The position numbers were made by a program, and so were the translations under genes. 64,000 nt of DNA from Neorhizobium galegae (GTDB lineage Bacteria; Pseudomonadota; Alphaproteobacteria; Rhizobiales; Rhizobiaceae), in NCBI RefSeq assembly GCF_017877055.1, contig NZ_JAGIPG010000001.1:1240001-1304000 (forward strand), in the 5' to 3' direction. Shown here piece by piece: positions 52,447-62,011 of the stretch; the first letter of the stretch is position 1; each line of letters starts with the position of its first letter. Below the pieces are notes generated by a model. It had not been told where the DNA came from, did not search any database, and saw only the letters and a list, made by a program, of their open reading frames with translations.

Positions 52447-53418
52447 TTACTTGACGGCCTGGATCTGTTCCAGCAGGGCTTTCTGCTTCGGATCGGTGAC
52501 GAACTTGTCGTAGACCGGCTTCATGACGGCCGAGAACTCGTCCTTGTTGACCTTGATCACGTTGGCGCCACCGGCACGAACCTTGGCTTCCGAGGTCTTT
52601 TCGCGAGCCGTCCAGAGTTCGCGCATCTTGACGACGGAGTCCTTGGCCGCCTGGCGGAAGATCTTCTGGTCTTCCGGGGTCAGCTTGTCCCAGGAGATCT
52701 TGGACATGACCAGGATTTCCGGGTTCAGCGAATGTTCGGTCAGCGTGTAGTTCTTGGCGATCTCGTAGTGGCGGGCCGATTCATAGGAAGGCCAGTTGTT
52801 TTCCGCGCCGTCGACTACACCGGTTTCGAGCGAGGAATAAACTTCGCCCATCGGCATCGGCGTCGGGTTGGCGCCGAAGGCCTGCATCATGGCGATCCAG
52901 AGATCTGACTGCTGGACGCGGATCTTCATGCCCTTCAGGTCGGCAAGCTTGGTGATCGGCTTCTTGGTCGTATAGAAGGAGCGCGCGCCGGAATCGTAGT
53001 AGGCAAGGCCGATCAGGCCGTGCGGTTCGAAGGCCTTCAGGATTTCGTCGCCGATCGGGCCGTCGACGACCTTGTGCATGTGCTCGGTCGAGCGGAACAG
53101 GAAGGGCAGGCCGAGAACGGTGGTCTGCGGCACGAGGTTGTTGAACGGCGCAGCATTGACGCGGTTCATATCAATGACGCCGAAACGGGTCTGCTCGATC
53201 GTGTCTTTTTCACCGCCCAGTACCGAGTTGTTCATCACCTGGATCTTGATGCGGCCATTGGTGCGCTGGGAGACCAGTTCGCCCATGTATTTCACGGCAT
53301 CGACGGTCGGATAACCGTCCGGATGGATGTCGGCGGAACGCAGGGTAACCTGTGCATTGGCGGCCGTCGCGCCGAGCGCGAGGCCGAAGGCAAGGCCGAG
53401 CAGTTTCGTGAGTTTCAT
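52447..53418 (-). CDS. dctP: TRAP transporter substrate-binding protein
   Basis: A 323-aa DctP-family periplasmic protein. Signal peptide residues 1-22 (MKLTKLLGLAFGLALGATA, ending ANA). The carboxylate-binding Arg lies in KGMKIRVQQSDLWIAMMQAF and the helix region PMGEVYSSLETGVVDGAENNWPSYESA is diagnostic of the family. It captures the acid substrate, probably a uronate in this context. Starts 82 bp downstream of the gli stop. Confidence 0.93.
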   Translation of the reverse strand: MKLTKLLGLAFGLALGATAANAQVTLRSADIHPDGYPTVDAVKYMGELVSQRTNGRIKIQVMNNSVLGGEKDTIEQTRFGVIDMNRVNAAPFNNLVPQTTVLGLPFLFRSTEHMHKVVDGPIGDEILKAFEPHGLIGLAYYDSGARSFYTTKKPITKLADLKGMKIRVQQSDLWIAMMQAFGANPTPMPMGEVYSSLETGVVDGAENNWPSYESARHYEIAKNYTLTEHSLNPEILVMSKISWDKLTPEDQKIFRQAAKDSVVKMRELWTAREKTSEAKVRAGGANVIKVNKDEFSAVMKPVYDKFVTDPKQKALLEQIQAVK

Positions 53419-53500
53419 GTTGTCCTCCTCTGGGTGAGCGCCGGAGCCTCCACGCCCCGGTCGTTGAATCTATCAGTCTTCCCCGGGCCTCCCTTGCCGT

Positions 53501-54367
53501 CTATCGGGCGGGCAGGCCGTAAAGTTCTTCGGGGTTTTTCACGAGCGCGAGCTCGCGTGCCGCATCGTCGGGGAACCAGCCGAGCACGGTATCTGTCAGC
53601 GCCGCGTCATCCGGATAATCGGCCTGTTCGCGGGCGAGGTTATGCGGCCAGTTGGTGCCCCAGACGATGCGTTCCGGTGCATATTTGGCGATTTCCCGGG
53701 CGACCGCGGCGACATCGGCATAGTCCGGGCCGCCAGCCTTCGAGGATTCGTAGACGCCGGCGAACTTGAACCAACATTTGCCGCCGTCAATGAGGCGCTT
53801 GACGGCGTCGACCTGCGGGCTGTCGGGCGTGACGCCGGCGAAGAACTTGCCGTGGTGATCGAAGACCCAGCGGGACTTCAGGTTCTTCAGACGCTCTTCG
53901 TGGTCGAGAATGTTGCTACCGTCGAACTGGACGGCGACCATCCAGTCGCGGGAGGCAGCCTTGGCGTCGACGGCTTCGAGTTCCGACAGGTTCACCGCGC
54001 CGCCCGGCAGGTCCATGATGCGGGCGCCGACATTGCCGGCCGCTGCGAGGCTATCCAGCTCGGCTTCCGACGTGGTGCTGTCGATGACGCAGACGCCGCG
54101 GGCGATCGAACCGAATTCCGCAAGGCAGGCGTTGAGATTGGAATTGTCGCGCTGCTGGGCATTGCCCTGGGTGACGATCACCCGATCGATGCCGATCCAG
54201 CGCATGAACTCGAGATATTGGGCGGGCGTTGGCAAATCTCCCGCAGGCAAGCCGGGACCGCCGGGGAGCGATGGAAAACCCGGCAGATAAGCATGCATCT
54301 GAGTGTCGATCGCGCCCTTTGGCAGTCTGGTCTGGGGGGGCGTGCCGGAAAGGGTGCGAACGAGCAT
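53501..54367 (-). CDS. gli: D-galactarolactone isomerase
   Basis: A 288-aa amidohydrolase-superfamily enzyme that moves the ring of D-galactaro-1,5-lactone (and glucarolactone) to the 1,4-lactone. It closely follows what I recall of Agrobacterium Gli: LPKGAIDTQMHAYLPGFPSL near the N-terminus (D-x-x-x-H metal-like site), VGARIMDLPGGAVNLSEL, RWVFDHHGKFF, WFKFAGVYESS and RIVWGTNWPHN. ATG 54367 overlaps the gci stop by one base. Acts between Udh and Gci in the cytoplasm. Confidence 0.93.
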   Translation of the reverse strand: MLVRTLSGTPPQTRLPKGAIDTQMHAYLPGFPSLPGGPGLPAGDLPTPAQYLEFMRWIGIDRVIVTQGNAQQRDNSNLNACLAEFGSIARGVCVIDSTTSEAELDSLAAAGNVGARIMDLPGGAVNLSELEAVDAKAASRDWMVAVQFDGSNILDHEERLKNLKSRWVFDHHGKFFAGVTPDSPQVDAVKRLIDGGKCWFKFAGVYESSKAGGPDYADVAAVAREIAKYAPERIVWGTNWPHNLAREQADYPDDAALTDTVLGWFPDDAARELALVKNPEELYGLPAR

Positions 54368-55503
54368 CAGATATCTCCCATGCGGAATTCTTTGAGCGCA
54401 TCGCGGTTGATTTCGATTCCAAGGCCTGGGCCGTTCGGGATCTGCACCACGCCGCGCTCGTGTTCGATCGGGGTTTTGATCACCGCCTGACGGAACGGAT
54501 TGTGGGTACGGTCGAATTCGAGGATCGGTTCGATCGGATTGACCCGAACCGGGCTCGGGATCATCGCCGCCATGAACTGCAATGCGGCGGCGATATGGAC
54601 AGCGGTGCCCCATACATGCGGTACGACGCGGATGCCATGCAGCGAGGCGAGATCGGCGACGCGCTTGGCTTCGGTAAAGCCGCCGACACCGGCAAGGTCG
54701 GGCTGGAGGATATCGACGGCACGGGTTTCCACCGGCTCGCGCATGCCCCAGCGGCTGTGCCAGGTCTCGCCGCCGGCAACCGGGATCGGCTGGCGGGCGC
54801 GGACTTCGCGATAGGCGGCGAGCTGTTCGGGCACGACGGGTTCCTCGAACCAGTCGATGTTGAGTTCTGCCGCCGCCTGGCCGAACCTGATCGCCTCGAT
54901 GGCGTCATAACCGTGGTTGGCATCGACCATTAGCCGCATGTCGGGACCGACGGCGTCGCGCACGGCGCGGATGACGCGCAAATCCTCCTCGACGCCGAAG
55001 CCGATCTTGATCTTGCTGGCGTGAAAACCTTCACCCCAATAGCGGGCGACATCCGTCGCATTGTCCTCGACGCGATCGACGCCGTCGCGCTTGAAGCTGC
55101 CGGTCGCATAGGCCTTGACGCTCTCGCGGAACCGACCGCCGAGCAGGATCGAGACCGGCACGCCGAAATGCTTGCCCTTGATGTCCCAGAGCGCGATGTC
55201 GATGCCAGACAGTGCGGTGACGGCAAGGCCGCGCTGGCCCTGGTCGCGCAGGGCGTTATAGAGACGCGCCCAGATCTTTTCGGTTTCGAGCGGGTTTTCG
55301 CCGATCAGCCAGTTCGCATAGGTTGCGACCACGGCGGCATTCGGCCGGGCAGGGCCGAGGCATTCGCCCCAGCCGATCGTACCGTCATCGCACTCGATCT
55401 CGACGAGCACATGGGCGCGGCGATCGAAGCGCATCGAGGCGCTTTCGAAGGCGACGTCGAGCCTGTGTTCGAGGAGATGGGTGCGAACGGAAACGATCTT
55501 CAT
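54367..55503 (-). CDS. gci: D-galactarolactone cycloisomerase
   Basis: A 378-aa enolase-superfamily enzyme that opens galactaro-1,4-lactone by elimination to 3-deoxy-2-keto-hexarate. Length and sequence match Agrobacterium Gci along the whole chain, as far as memory allows: HRLDVAFESASMRFDRRAHV at the start, KIKIGFGVEEDL (KxK), metal ligands in MVDANHGYD, DWFEEPVVPE and AGGETWHSRWG, and a late His in RVVPHVWGTAVHIA. Lies 4 bp after kdgD and is translationally linked to gli. Confidence 0.95.
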   Translation of the reverse strand: MKIVSVRTHLLEHRLDVAFESASMRFDRRAHVLVEIECDDGTIGWGECLGPARPNAAVVATYANWLIGENPLETEKIWARLYNALRDQGQRGLAVTALSGIDIALWDIKGKHFGVPVSILLGGRFRESVKAYATGSFKRDGVDRVEDNATDVARYWGEGFHASKIKIGFGVEEDLRVIRAVRDAVGPDMRLMVDANHGYDAIEAIRFGQAAAELNIDWFEEPVVPEQLAAYREVRARQPIPVAGGETWHSRWGMREPVETRAVDILQPDLAGVGGFTEAKRVADLASLHGIRVVPHVWGTAVHIAAALQFMAAMIPSPVRVNPIEPILEFDRTHNPFRQAVIKTPIEHERGVVQIPNGPGLGIEINRDALKEFRMGDI

Positions 55504-55507
55504 GGGA

Positions 55508-56488
<981 letters not shown>

Positions 56489-56491
<3 letters not shown>

Positions 56492-57241
56492 TCTTACAGA
56501 TTCACGGAGCTCGCGCAGGAGGGTGCGATAACGCAGCTGCGCACCCCGCAGATGCCGGCGCATGGCGTCGCGGGCGCCTTCTTCGTCACCGTCGGAAATC
56601 GCCACCACGATGGCGTTGTGCTCCTCGTCGAGCAGCTTGATATAGGTCGCCTGGTCGGCCTCCGAATCGTCCGGGCGCAGGGCTGCGCGCGGAATCAGGC
56701 TGCGGCCGATCATCGTCAGGAATTCGCGAAACCGGGGATTGTTGGTCGCCTCGGCGATGGCCAGATGCAGGGCAAAGTCCGCCTCGCTGGTCGGTTTTGC
56801 CGCTTCGAGACAGGCCCGGACCGCATAATGACGATCGAGGATGACCTCTTCCTGCGCGGGCGAGCGACGAAGGGCGGCAAGCCCCGCGGCCTCGACTTCC
56901 ACCGCGGTTCTAAGCTCCAGGAGCTCGATCATCGAGGATACGCGGGCGAGATCGATATTCGAGAGCGACAGCATGACCGGCTGCACGTTACGCGAAGGCT
57001 CCAGCACGAAGACGCCGGCGCCTTGACGCGCCTCCACCAGCCGGTCGGCGCGCAGAGATGCGATTGCCTCGCGCACGACGGTGCGGCTGACGCCATGCGC
57101 CTCGGTCAGCTGCGCTTCGCTTGGCAGGCGCGAGCCCGGCGGAAACTGTCCTGCCGCAATCGCCTGACGCAGCGTTTCTCCGAGGCGGGAAACAAGCGTC
57201 CTCGATCCCCTGCCGGTATCGAGTCTGGTTTCAACGCTCAT
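56489..57241 (-). CDS. GntR-family (FadR-type) regulator of uronate catabolism
   Basis: A 250-aa regulator: winged helix at about residues 15-80 (SRLPSEAQLTEAHGVSRTVVREAIASLRADRLVEARQGAGVFV) with the DNA-contacting segment SRTVVREAIASL, and an FCD effector domain (residues 95-240) with metal ligands in DFALHLAIAEATNN and the late His in MRRHLRGAQ. ATG 57241 has GGGAGGAATGAA upstream; the in-frame ATG at 57271 is too far. It lies between kdgD and divergent udh, with matching operators at both promoters, and probably represses both until a uronate-derived acid is present. Confidence 0.91.
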
Positions 57242-57323
57242 TTCATTCCTCCCTGCTCGGCGCCGCATCACACTATGGCGCCAACTCGAATGTCAAGCTG
57301 AGCCGCTGCGCCACACAGGCCCC

Positions 57324-57357
57324 GACTTGTTGACCGAGCTTTCTCAACATGTATGAT
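57324..57357 (+). promoter_or_regulatory. udh promoter with GntR half-operator
   Basis: TTGACC (57330-57335), 16-nt spacer, TATGAT (57352-57357; 5 of 6). GACTTGTTGAC (57324-57334) overlaps the -35 and is identical over 11 bases to the kdgD operator. A further inverted repeat CTTGT/ACAAG (57369-57383) lies just past the expected transcription start. Confidence 0.75.
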
Positions 57358-57385
57358 AAGTATCGACGCTTGTCACGAACAAGTT

Positions 57386-57433
57386 GGCCGACAAACCGGC
57401 CGACAAACCGGCCGATGAACTGGCCAATGAACT
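57386..57433 (+). repeat. Four 12-bp tandem repeats in the udh leader
   Basis: Two exact copies of GGCCGACAAACC (57386-57397, 57398-57409) are followed by two diverged copies, GGCCGATGAACT and GGCCAATGAACT. The repeats sit in the 5' untranslated region between the udh promoter and its start codon. Unit length and number are too small for a CRISPR. Confidence 0.85.
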
Positions 57434-57474
57434 GGATTGCCGCGGTCGACGGGCCGCTTTCGGAGGATGATTTC

Positions 57475-58269
57475 TTGAAAAGACTTTTGATCACCGGTGC
57501 CGGCGGCGGCCTCGGACGCGCCATGCGCTCGCGACTTGCCGGTTTTGCCGAGACGCTTCGCCTCTCGGACATCGTCGATATCGGCACTCCCGGGCCGAAT
57601 GAGGAAGTCGTCACCTGCGACCTCGGAGACCCGGATGCGGTCATGAAGCTGGTCGAGGGCTGCGACGGTATCCTGCATCTCGGCGGCATCTCCGTGGAGG
57701 ACAAGTTCTCGAAAATCCTCAACGCCAACCTGCTCGGCCTCTACAATCTCTACGAAGCGGCGCGCGCCCACGGTCAGCCGCGCATCCTGTTCGCCAGCTC
57801 CAACCACGTCGTCGGCTTCTATCGCCAGGACGAGCATATCGACGTCAAGGCTCCGATGAAGCCGGACGGTCTCTACGGGGTGTCGAAATGTTTCGGCGAG
57901 GCTCTGGCGCGCATGTATTTCGAAAAATTCGGCCAGGAGACGGCGCTCGTCAGGATCGGCAGCTGCTTCGAAAAACCGATCAACCACCGCATGCTGTCCG
58001 GCTGGATGTCCTATGACGATTTCGCGTCCCTGATCGACTGCGTTTTCCGCGCGCCGATGCTCGGCTGCCCAATCATCTGGGGCATTTCCGATAATGATAG
58101 CAAGTGGTGGGACAATTCCCACGCCTCCTATCTCGGCTGGAAACCGAAGGACAATGCCGAGCGCTTCCGCGCCGAGCTGGATGCCAAGGGGCGTCCGGAA
58201 CCGACGTCGCCGGCTGCCATCTATCAGGGCGGCATGTTCACTCAGGACCCGATCTTTTCGGAGGACTGA
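57475..58269 (+). CDS. udh: Uronate dehydrogenase
   Basis: A 264-aa extended-SDR enzyme oxidising D-galacturonate or D-glucuronate to the aldaro-lactone with NAD. Rossmann motif TGAGGGLGRAM at residues 8-18, GCDGILHLGGISVE, catalytic FASSNH and the YxxxK pair in DGLYGVSKCFGE; the last third follows Agrobacterium Udh (RIGSCFEKPINHRMLSGW, WWDNSHASYLGWKPKDNAE). TTG 57475 is chosen since GGAGG lies 8 bp upstream and it gives MKRLLITGAG. An in-frame ATG at 57349 would begin inside the -10 box and translate the tandem repeats, so it is rejected. Confidence 0.93.
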   Translation: MKRLLITGAGGGLGRAMRSRLAGFAETLRLSDIVDIGTPGPNEEVVTCDLGDPDAVMKLVEGCDGILHLGGISVEDKFSKILNANLLGLYNLYEAARAHGQPRILFASSNHVVGFYRQDEHIDVKAPMKPDGLYGVSKCFGEALARMYFEKFGQETALVRIGSCFEKPINHRMLSGWMSYDDFASLIDCVFRAPMLGCPIIWGISDNDSKWWDNSHASYLGWKPKDNAERFRAELDAKGRPEPTSPAAIYQGGMFTQDPIFSED

Positions 58270-58330
58270 GCCGGCGATTGCCGGGTTCTTGTTTCCGGCT
58301 TTCGAACCCACCACATCAGCTCCTACTAAA

Positions 58331-58357
58331 ACCTTCTCCTCTCTTAGAAGGTGTTTT
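58331..58357 (+). terminator. Probable terminator of udh
   Basis: ACCTTCT (58331-58337) pairs with AGAAGGT (58346-58352) around an 8-nt loop, followed by GTTTT. A shorter CCGGC/GCCGG hairpin followed by a T-rich stretch at 58271-58294 may add to it. Confidence 0.55.
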
Positions 58358-58371
58358 GTGGAGTTCTTGTC

Positions 58372-59349
58372 ATGGGATTTATCGATATTAATCCTCCCGT
58401 CCCCGAGGATAGCGTCCTTCTCGACGCCTATTCGGAGACGGTTGCCGGCGCGGTCGACCGCGTCGGTCCTGCCGTTAGCCGCATCGAGCGGCTCGGCGGC
58501 GTTGCCGGCCAAGGGGGCCATGGGTCGGGCTTTGCGATTTCGCCCGATGGCCTGATCATCACCAACCATCATGTCGTTTCCGACGCCAAGACGGTGCGCA
58601 TCCGCAGCGCCAACGGTGCGGTCGGGCAGGGCGCTGTTCTCGGTCGCGACGCTGACACCGATATCGCGCTGGTGCGTGCTGACATGGACGTTCAGGCCTG
58701 GGCACGGCTTGGTGATTCCCAGAAGTTGCGGCGCGGCCATATCGCGATTGCAATCGGCAATCCGCTCGGCTTCGACTGGTCGGTGACCTCAGGCGTCGTG
58801 TCCGCGCTCGGCCGCTCGATGCGCTCGTCCACGGGCCGGCTGATCGACGACGTGGTGCAGACCGACGCCGCCCTCAATCCGGGCAATTCCGGCGGACCGC
58901 TGGTCTCGGCTTCCGGCGAGGTGGTCGGCGTCAACACCGCGGTCATCCGCGGCGCGCAGGGCATTGCCTTTGCGGTCGCCTCCAACACCGCCAATTTCGT
59001 CGTCTCGGAGATCCTGCGTTTCGGGCATGTGCGGCGCGCCTTCATCGGCATCGTCGTCGATACGACCGCGCTGCCGCGCCGTGTGGCGGTGAAGGCCGGG
59101 ATGACGCAGGAGACGACGGTGCGCATCCGCCGCATCGATGCGGGCAGCCCGGCTGACAAAGCGGGTTTGAAGGAAGGCGATTTCATCCTGGCGATCGACG
59201 GCCAGCCGGTCGGCGGCGCCGACGATCTGATCCGTCTCCTGGACGGGACCCGGATCGGCAAGGACACGCCGATCTCCGTCTACGATCTCGACTCACGGAT
59301 CGTCGATCGCGTGCTCGTTCCCGCCGCCCGGCCGCATAACGGCGCATGA
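58372..59349 (+). CDS. HtrA/DegP-like trypsin-family serine protease with one PDZ domain
   Basis: A 325-aa protein with trypsin-fold triad His67 (TNHHVV), Asp97 (DTDIAL) and Ser173 (LNPGNSGGP), and one PDZ domain at about residues 225-310 (ADKAGLKEGDFILAIDGQPV). It has no signal peptide or N-terminal membrane segment, unlike DegP or DegS, so it may act in the cytoplasm. ATG 58372 (MGFIDINPP) has GGAG 9 bp upstream; an in-frame ATG at 58351 lies in the terminator region. Function beyond proteolysis is unknown. Confidence 0.88.
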   Translation: MGFIDINPPVPEDSVLLDAYSETVAGAVDRVGPAVSRIERLGGVAGQGGHGSGFAISPDGLIITNHHVVSDAKTVRIRSANGAVGQGAVLGRDADTDIALVRADMDVQAWARLGDSQKLRRGHIAIAIGNPLGFDWSVTSGVVSALGRSMRSSTGRLIDDVVQTDAALNPGNSGGPLVSASGEVVGVNTAVIRGAQGIAFAVASNTANFVVSEILRFGHVRRAFIGIVVDTTALPRRVAVKAGMTQETTVRIRRIDAGSPADKAGLKEGDFILAIDGQPVGGADDLIRLLDGTRIGKDTPISVYDLDSRIVDRVLVPAARPHNGA

Positions 59350-59384
59350 CAGCCCGGAGAGGCTGTCAGCCGAGGCGCCCTGCC

Positions 59385-60125
59385 TTAAGACAGACGGCTT
59401 CTCAACCGCTCCATCGCCGGTTCGTCGAAACCGAGATGGACGAGGTAGTCCCGTACGCTGCCGTAGTTCTTGCCGATATGGTCGAGCGCCTGGCGCATGC
59501 TGCGCGGTTCCGAAGCGAGCACGATATCGACGAGAGCTGCGGGGGTGCCGCGGCCGAGGGCACGATCCCTGAGCCTCGCGATCAGCGGACCGGAAATCGT
59601 CGCTGTCAGGGCGTAATCCTCGATAATGGTCGTCTCATCGACGCCGGCATTGGCGAGCAGCAGCGCCGAAATCACGCCGGTGCGGTCCTTGCCAGCGCTG
59701 CAGTGGAAGAGCACGGCGCCTTCGGGCGCGTCGGCGATGGTTTTCAAGACTTCGGCGATGGCCGGCTGGCAGTCGTCGATCGCCTGGCAGTAACGGTCGC
59801 CCATGCCGAAGCTCACTGCGGCATTTGCCATCATCTCCACCGGCGCCAGTGCCGAAAACAGCGGCGTGTTATGGTAGCGCACTTCGGCATGGCCCGCGAA
59901 CGGATTGGCCTCGGCGGCGATCTCGTGGGCGTTGCGCAGGTCGATGACGGTGGTCAGTCCGTTGTCCAGCAAGGTGTCGATATCGGCCTCGCTCAGGCGG
60001 TGCAATGCGTCGCCGCGCAGGATCGAGCGCCAGCGGGTCAGGCCGCCGCGGGCAGTCCTGTAACCGCCGAGGTCGCGGACATTGTGGGCGCCTTCCAGCG
60101 CGATCAGGCGTTCGTAACTCAGCAT
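59385..60125 (-). CDS. Tyrosine-phosphatase-family protein (Y_phosphatase3 type)
   Basis: A 246-aa protein with the cysteine phosphatase loop FHCSAGKDRTGV (CX5R, Cys near residue 142), the N-terminal NVRDLGGYRTARGGLTRWRSILRGD and the general-acid region upstream. The family hydrolyses phosphotyrosine or phosphoinositides in pathogens, and is also found beside transporters for phosphorylated compounds. It starts 1 bp after the permease stop, so it is the last gene of the importer operon and may dephosphorylate the incoming compound (inference). Confidence 0.87.
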   Translation of the reverse strand: MLSYERLIALEGAHNVRDLGGYRTARGGLTRWRSILRGDALHRLSEADIDTLLDNGLTTVIDLRNAHEIAAEANPFAGHAEVRYHNTPLFSALAPVEMMANAAVSFGMGDRYCQAIDDCQPAIAEVLKTIADAPEGAVLFHCSAGKDRTGVISALLLANAGVDETTIIEDYALTATISGPLIARLRDRALGRGTPAALVDIVLASEPRSMRQALDHIGKNYGSVRDYLVHLGFDEPAMERLRSRLS

Positions 60126-60126
60126 C

Positions 60127-60990
60127 TCAGCGGATTCCGGATTTCATGAAGGATTCGATGACGTGGCGTTGCAGGACCAGGTAGATGATCAGGATCGGCA
60201 GGCTGGCGAGTGTGGCAGCGGCCATCAGAGGTCCCCAGAGATTGCCCTCCTGGGTCATGAACATCTGGAGGCCGATCTGGACGACCGAGTTTTCCGGCTT
60301 GCGCGAGAGCAGCAGCGGCCAAAAATATTCGTTCCAGGCGGAGATGAAGGCGATGATCGACAGCGAGGCGATCGGTGCGCCCATGTTCGGCACGACGATC
60401 TGCCAGAGGATCTTCCAGCTTCTCGTGCCGTCGATGCGCGCCGCTTCGAGGATTTCGGTCGGGAAGGAACGCATCGCGTTGTAGAGCAGCAGAATGGCGA
60501 AGGCATGCGCCGCATTCGGCACGATGAGACCGGTCAGCGTATCCAGAAGACCGAGCCGCGAGGCGAGCACGTAGTTGGGGATCATCGTCACCTGGAAGGG
60601 CACCAGCCAGGAAAGCGCGATGAGCCCGTGGATGACGCCGGAAAGGCGCATGCGCCAGCGGACCAGCGCATAAGCCGCAAACAGGCCGGTGACCACCTGC
60701 AGGAGGGCCGTCGCGGCCGAGACGATCGTGGTGTTGATCAGCATCCCGATCATCGGAATGCGGGTCAGCACGAAGACATAGTTTTCGAGCGAGGGGTTGG
60801 ACGGCCAGAGCGAGGTGGAGAAGATCTCGTTCTCTGGCCGAAGCGAGGTGACGATCATCCAGTAGATCGGAAAGATCGACAGGAAAGACAGGACGATCAT
60901 GACAGCATGCACAGCCAACCGGCGGGCATGGCCAGCCTTCGGCCCGGCGGTGGCAAGCGAGGCAAGATCAGGCGAAACGTCAATTGTCAT
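60127..60990 (-). CDS. ABC transporter permease, UgpE/MalG-like
   Basis: A 287-aa CUT1 permease with six hydrophobic helices (first at about 27-48, then FPIYWMIVTSLRPENEIF) and coupling loop EILEAARIDGTRSWKILWQIVVP. ATG 60990 overlaps the end of the preceding permease gene by 11 bp. Partner of the UgpA-like subunit. Confidence 0.91.
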   Translation of the reverse strand: MTIDVSPDLASLATAGPKAGHARRLAVHAVMIVLSFLSIFPIYWMIVTSLRPENEIFSTSLWPSNPSLENYVFVLTRIPMIGMLINTTIVSAATALLQVVTGLFAAYALVRWRMRLSGVIHGLIALSWLVPFQVTMIPNYVLASRLGLLDTLTGLIVPNAAHAFAILLLYNAMRSFPTEILEAARIDGTRSWKILWQIVVPNMGAPIASLSIIAFISAWNEYFWPLLLSRKPENSVVQIGLQMFMTQEGNLWGPLMAAATLASLPILIIYLVLQRHVIESFMKSGIR

Positions 60991-61930
60991 AGACCGCGAA
61001 CCTTTTCGTGAGCCACATGCAGGCCGCTGCAACCACCGCAAAACCGGCAAAGGCGATCATGCCGGCCGCCGAACTCCAGCCGGCCGACATGGTCTGGAAA
61101 CCGTATTCCCAGAGCAGGTAGAAGATGTTGGTGGTCGATTTCAGCGGGCCGCCATTGGTGAGCACGTTGATATAGGCGAAGCTCCATTGCGCCCCGAACA
61201 GGATGGTCATCATCGACAGAAGCAGGATGGTCGGCGACAGCAGCGGCAGTCTTATATCGCGGATGATGCCCCAGCGGCTGGCGCCGTCGATGCGTGCTGC
61301 CTCGATATAGGAGGCGTTGATGCCGGCATTGGCGGCGGAAAACAGCAGGGTGGAAAAGCCGATCAGCTTCCAGCCGGTGATCCAGGTCAGGGTCGCAAGC
61401 GCATAGTTCGGGTCGGTCAGAAAACCGATGCGGCCGAGACCGATCGTCTCCAGGCCAAGTGTGATCAGCCCCTGGTCCTCGTTGAGCAGCCAGCGCCAGA
61501 GGATGGCGGCGACCACGGGGGCGACGATCATCGGCACGAAGATCAGCGCGCGGTAAATCGTCCGCGCGCGGCCCTCGAGATCCTGGGTCCAGATCGCCAC
61601 GAAGAGCGGAATGATCACCGACATCGGGAAGAGGCCGAGAATGTAGAAAAGCGTGTTCCAGAGGGCGGCGCGCATTTCGGGCAAGGCGAACAGGCGCTGG
61701 TAGTTGGTGAGGCCCACGTAGCGCTGCGGGGAGGTCGGCAGCATGTTCCACTGGTAGAACGAGAGCTGGAAGGCCTCGACCAACGGCACATAGGTCCACA
61801 TCATGAGGAGACACAGCGCCGGGGCCAGATAGAGCCAGGGCTGCACGGTGAATGGGCCGCGCTGGCGGCCAGCCGCGGGCGCCCGGGCAACGGCGAGCGG
61901 TCTTGCGAAATCGGCCTGGATGTCGGTCAT
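60980..61930 (-). CDS. ABC transporter permease, UgpA/MalF-like
   Basis: A 316-aa CUT1 permease. The N-terminus has about 30 polar, Arg-rich residues, then helices from residue 33; coupling loop SYIEAARIDGASRWGIIRDIRLP. Separated from the binding-protein gene by 81 bp that hold a strong stem-loop. No ATPase gene of this set is inside the window. Confidence 0.91.
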   Translation of the reverse strand: MTDIQADFARPLAVARAPAAGRQRGPFTVQPWLYLAPALCLLMMWTYVPLVEAFQLSFYQWNMLPTSPQRYVGLTNYQRLFALPEMRAALWNTLFYILGLFPMSVIIPLFVAIWTQDLEGRARTIYRALIFVPMIVAPVVAAILWRWLLNEDQGLITLGLETIGLGRIGFLTDPNYALATLTWITGWKLIGFSTLLFSAANAGINASYIEAARIDGASRWGIIRDIRLPLLSPTILLLSMMTILFGAQWSFAYINVLTNGGPLKSTTNIFYLLWEYGFQTMSAGWSSAAGMIAFAGFAVVAAACMWLTKRFAVYDN

Positions 61931-61963
61931 GAAATTTCCCCGAAAGGTCCCCGAAGGGACAAC

Positions 61964-61998
61964 GATGCCGGACGGGAAAGCGAGACCCGCCCGGCATC
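61964..61998 (-). terminator. Intercistronic stem-loop after the binding-protein gene
   Basis: The segment 61964-61976 pairs with 61986-61998 (GATGCCGG/CCGGCATC, one mismatch, then CGGG/CCCG) around a 9-nt loop. No T-run follows, so it likely protects the upstream message rather than terminating. Confidence 0.5.
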
Positions 61999-62011
61999 TC
62001 CTCGTGATTGG

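Noticed and set aside
57386..57433. Tandem repeats considered as a CRISPR array
   Set aside because: Units are 12 bp with no spacers and no cas genes nearby.
57349..57474. Upstream ATG of udh that would add 42 residues
   Set aside because: The codon lies inside the -10 region of the udh promoter; TTG 57475 has GGAGG at 8 bp and gives the known Udh length.
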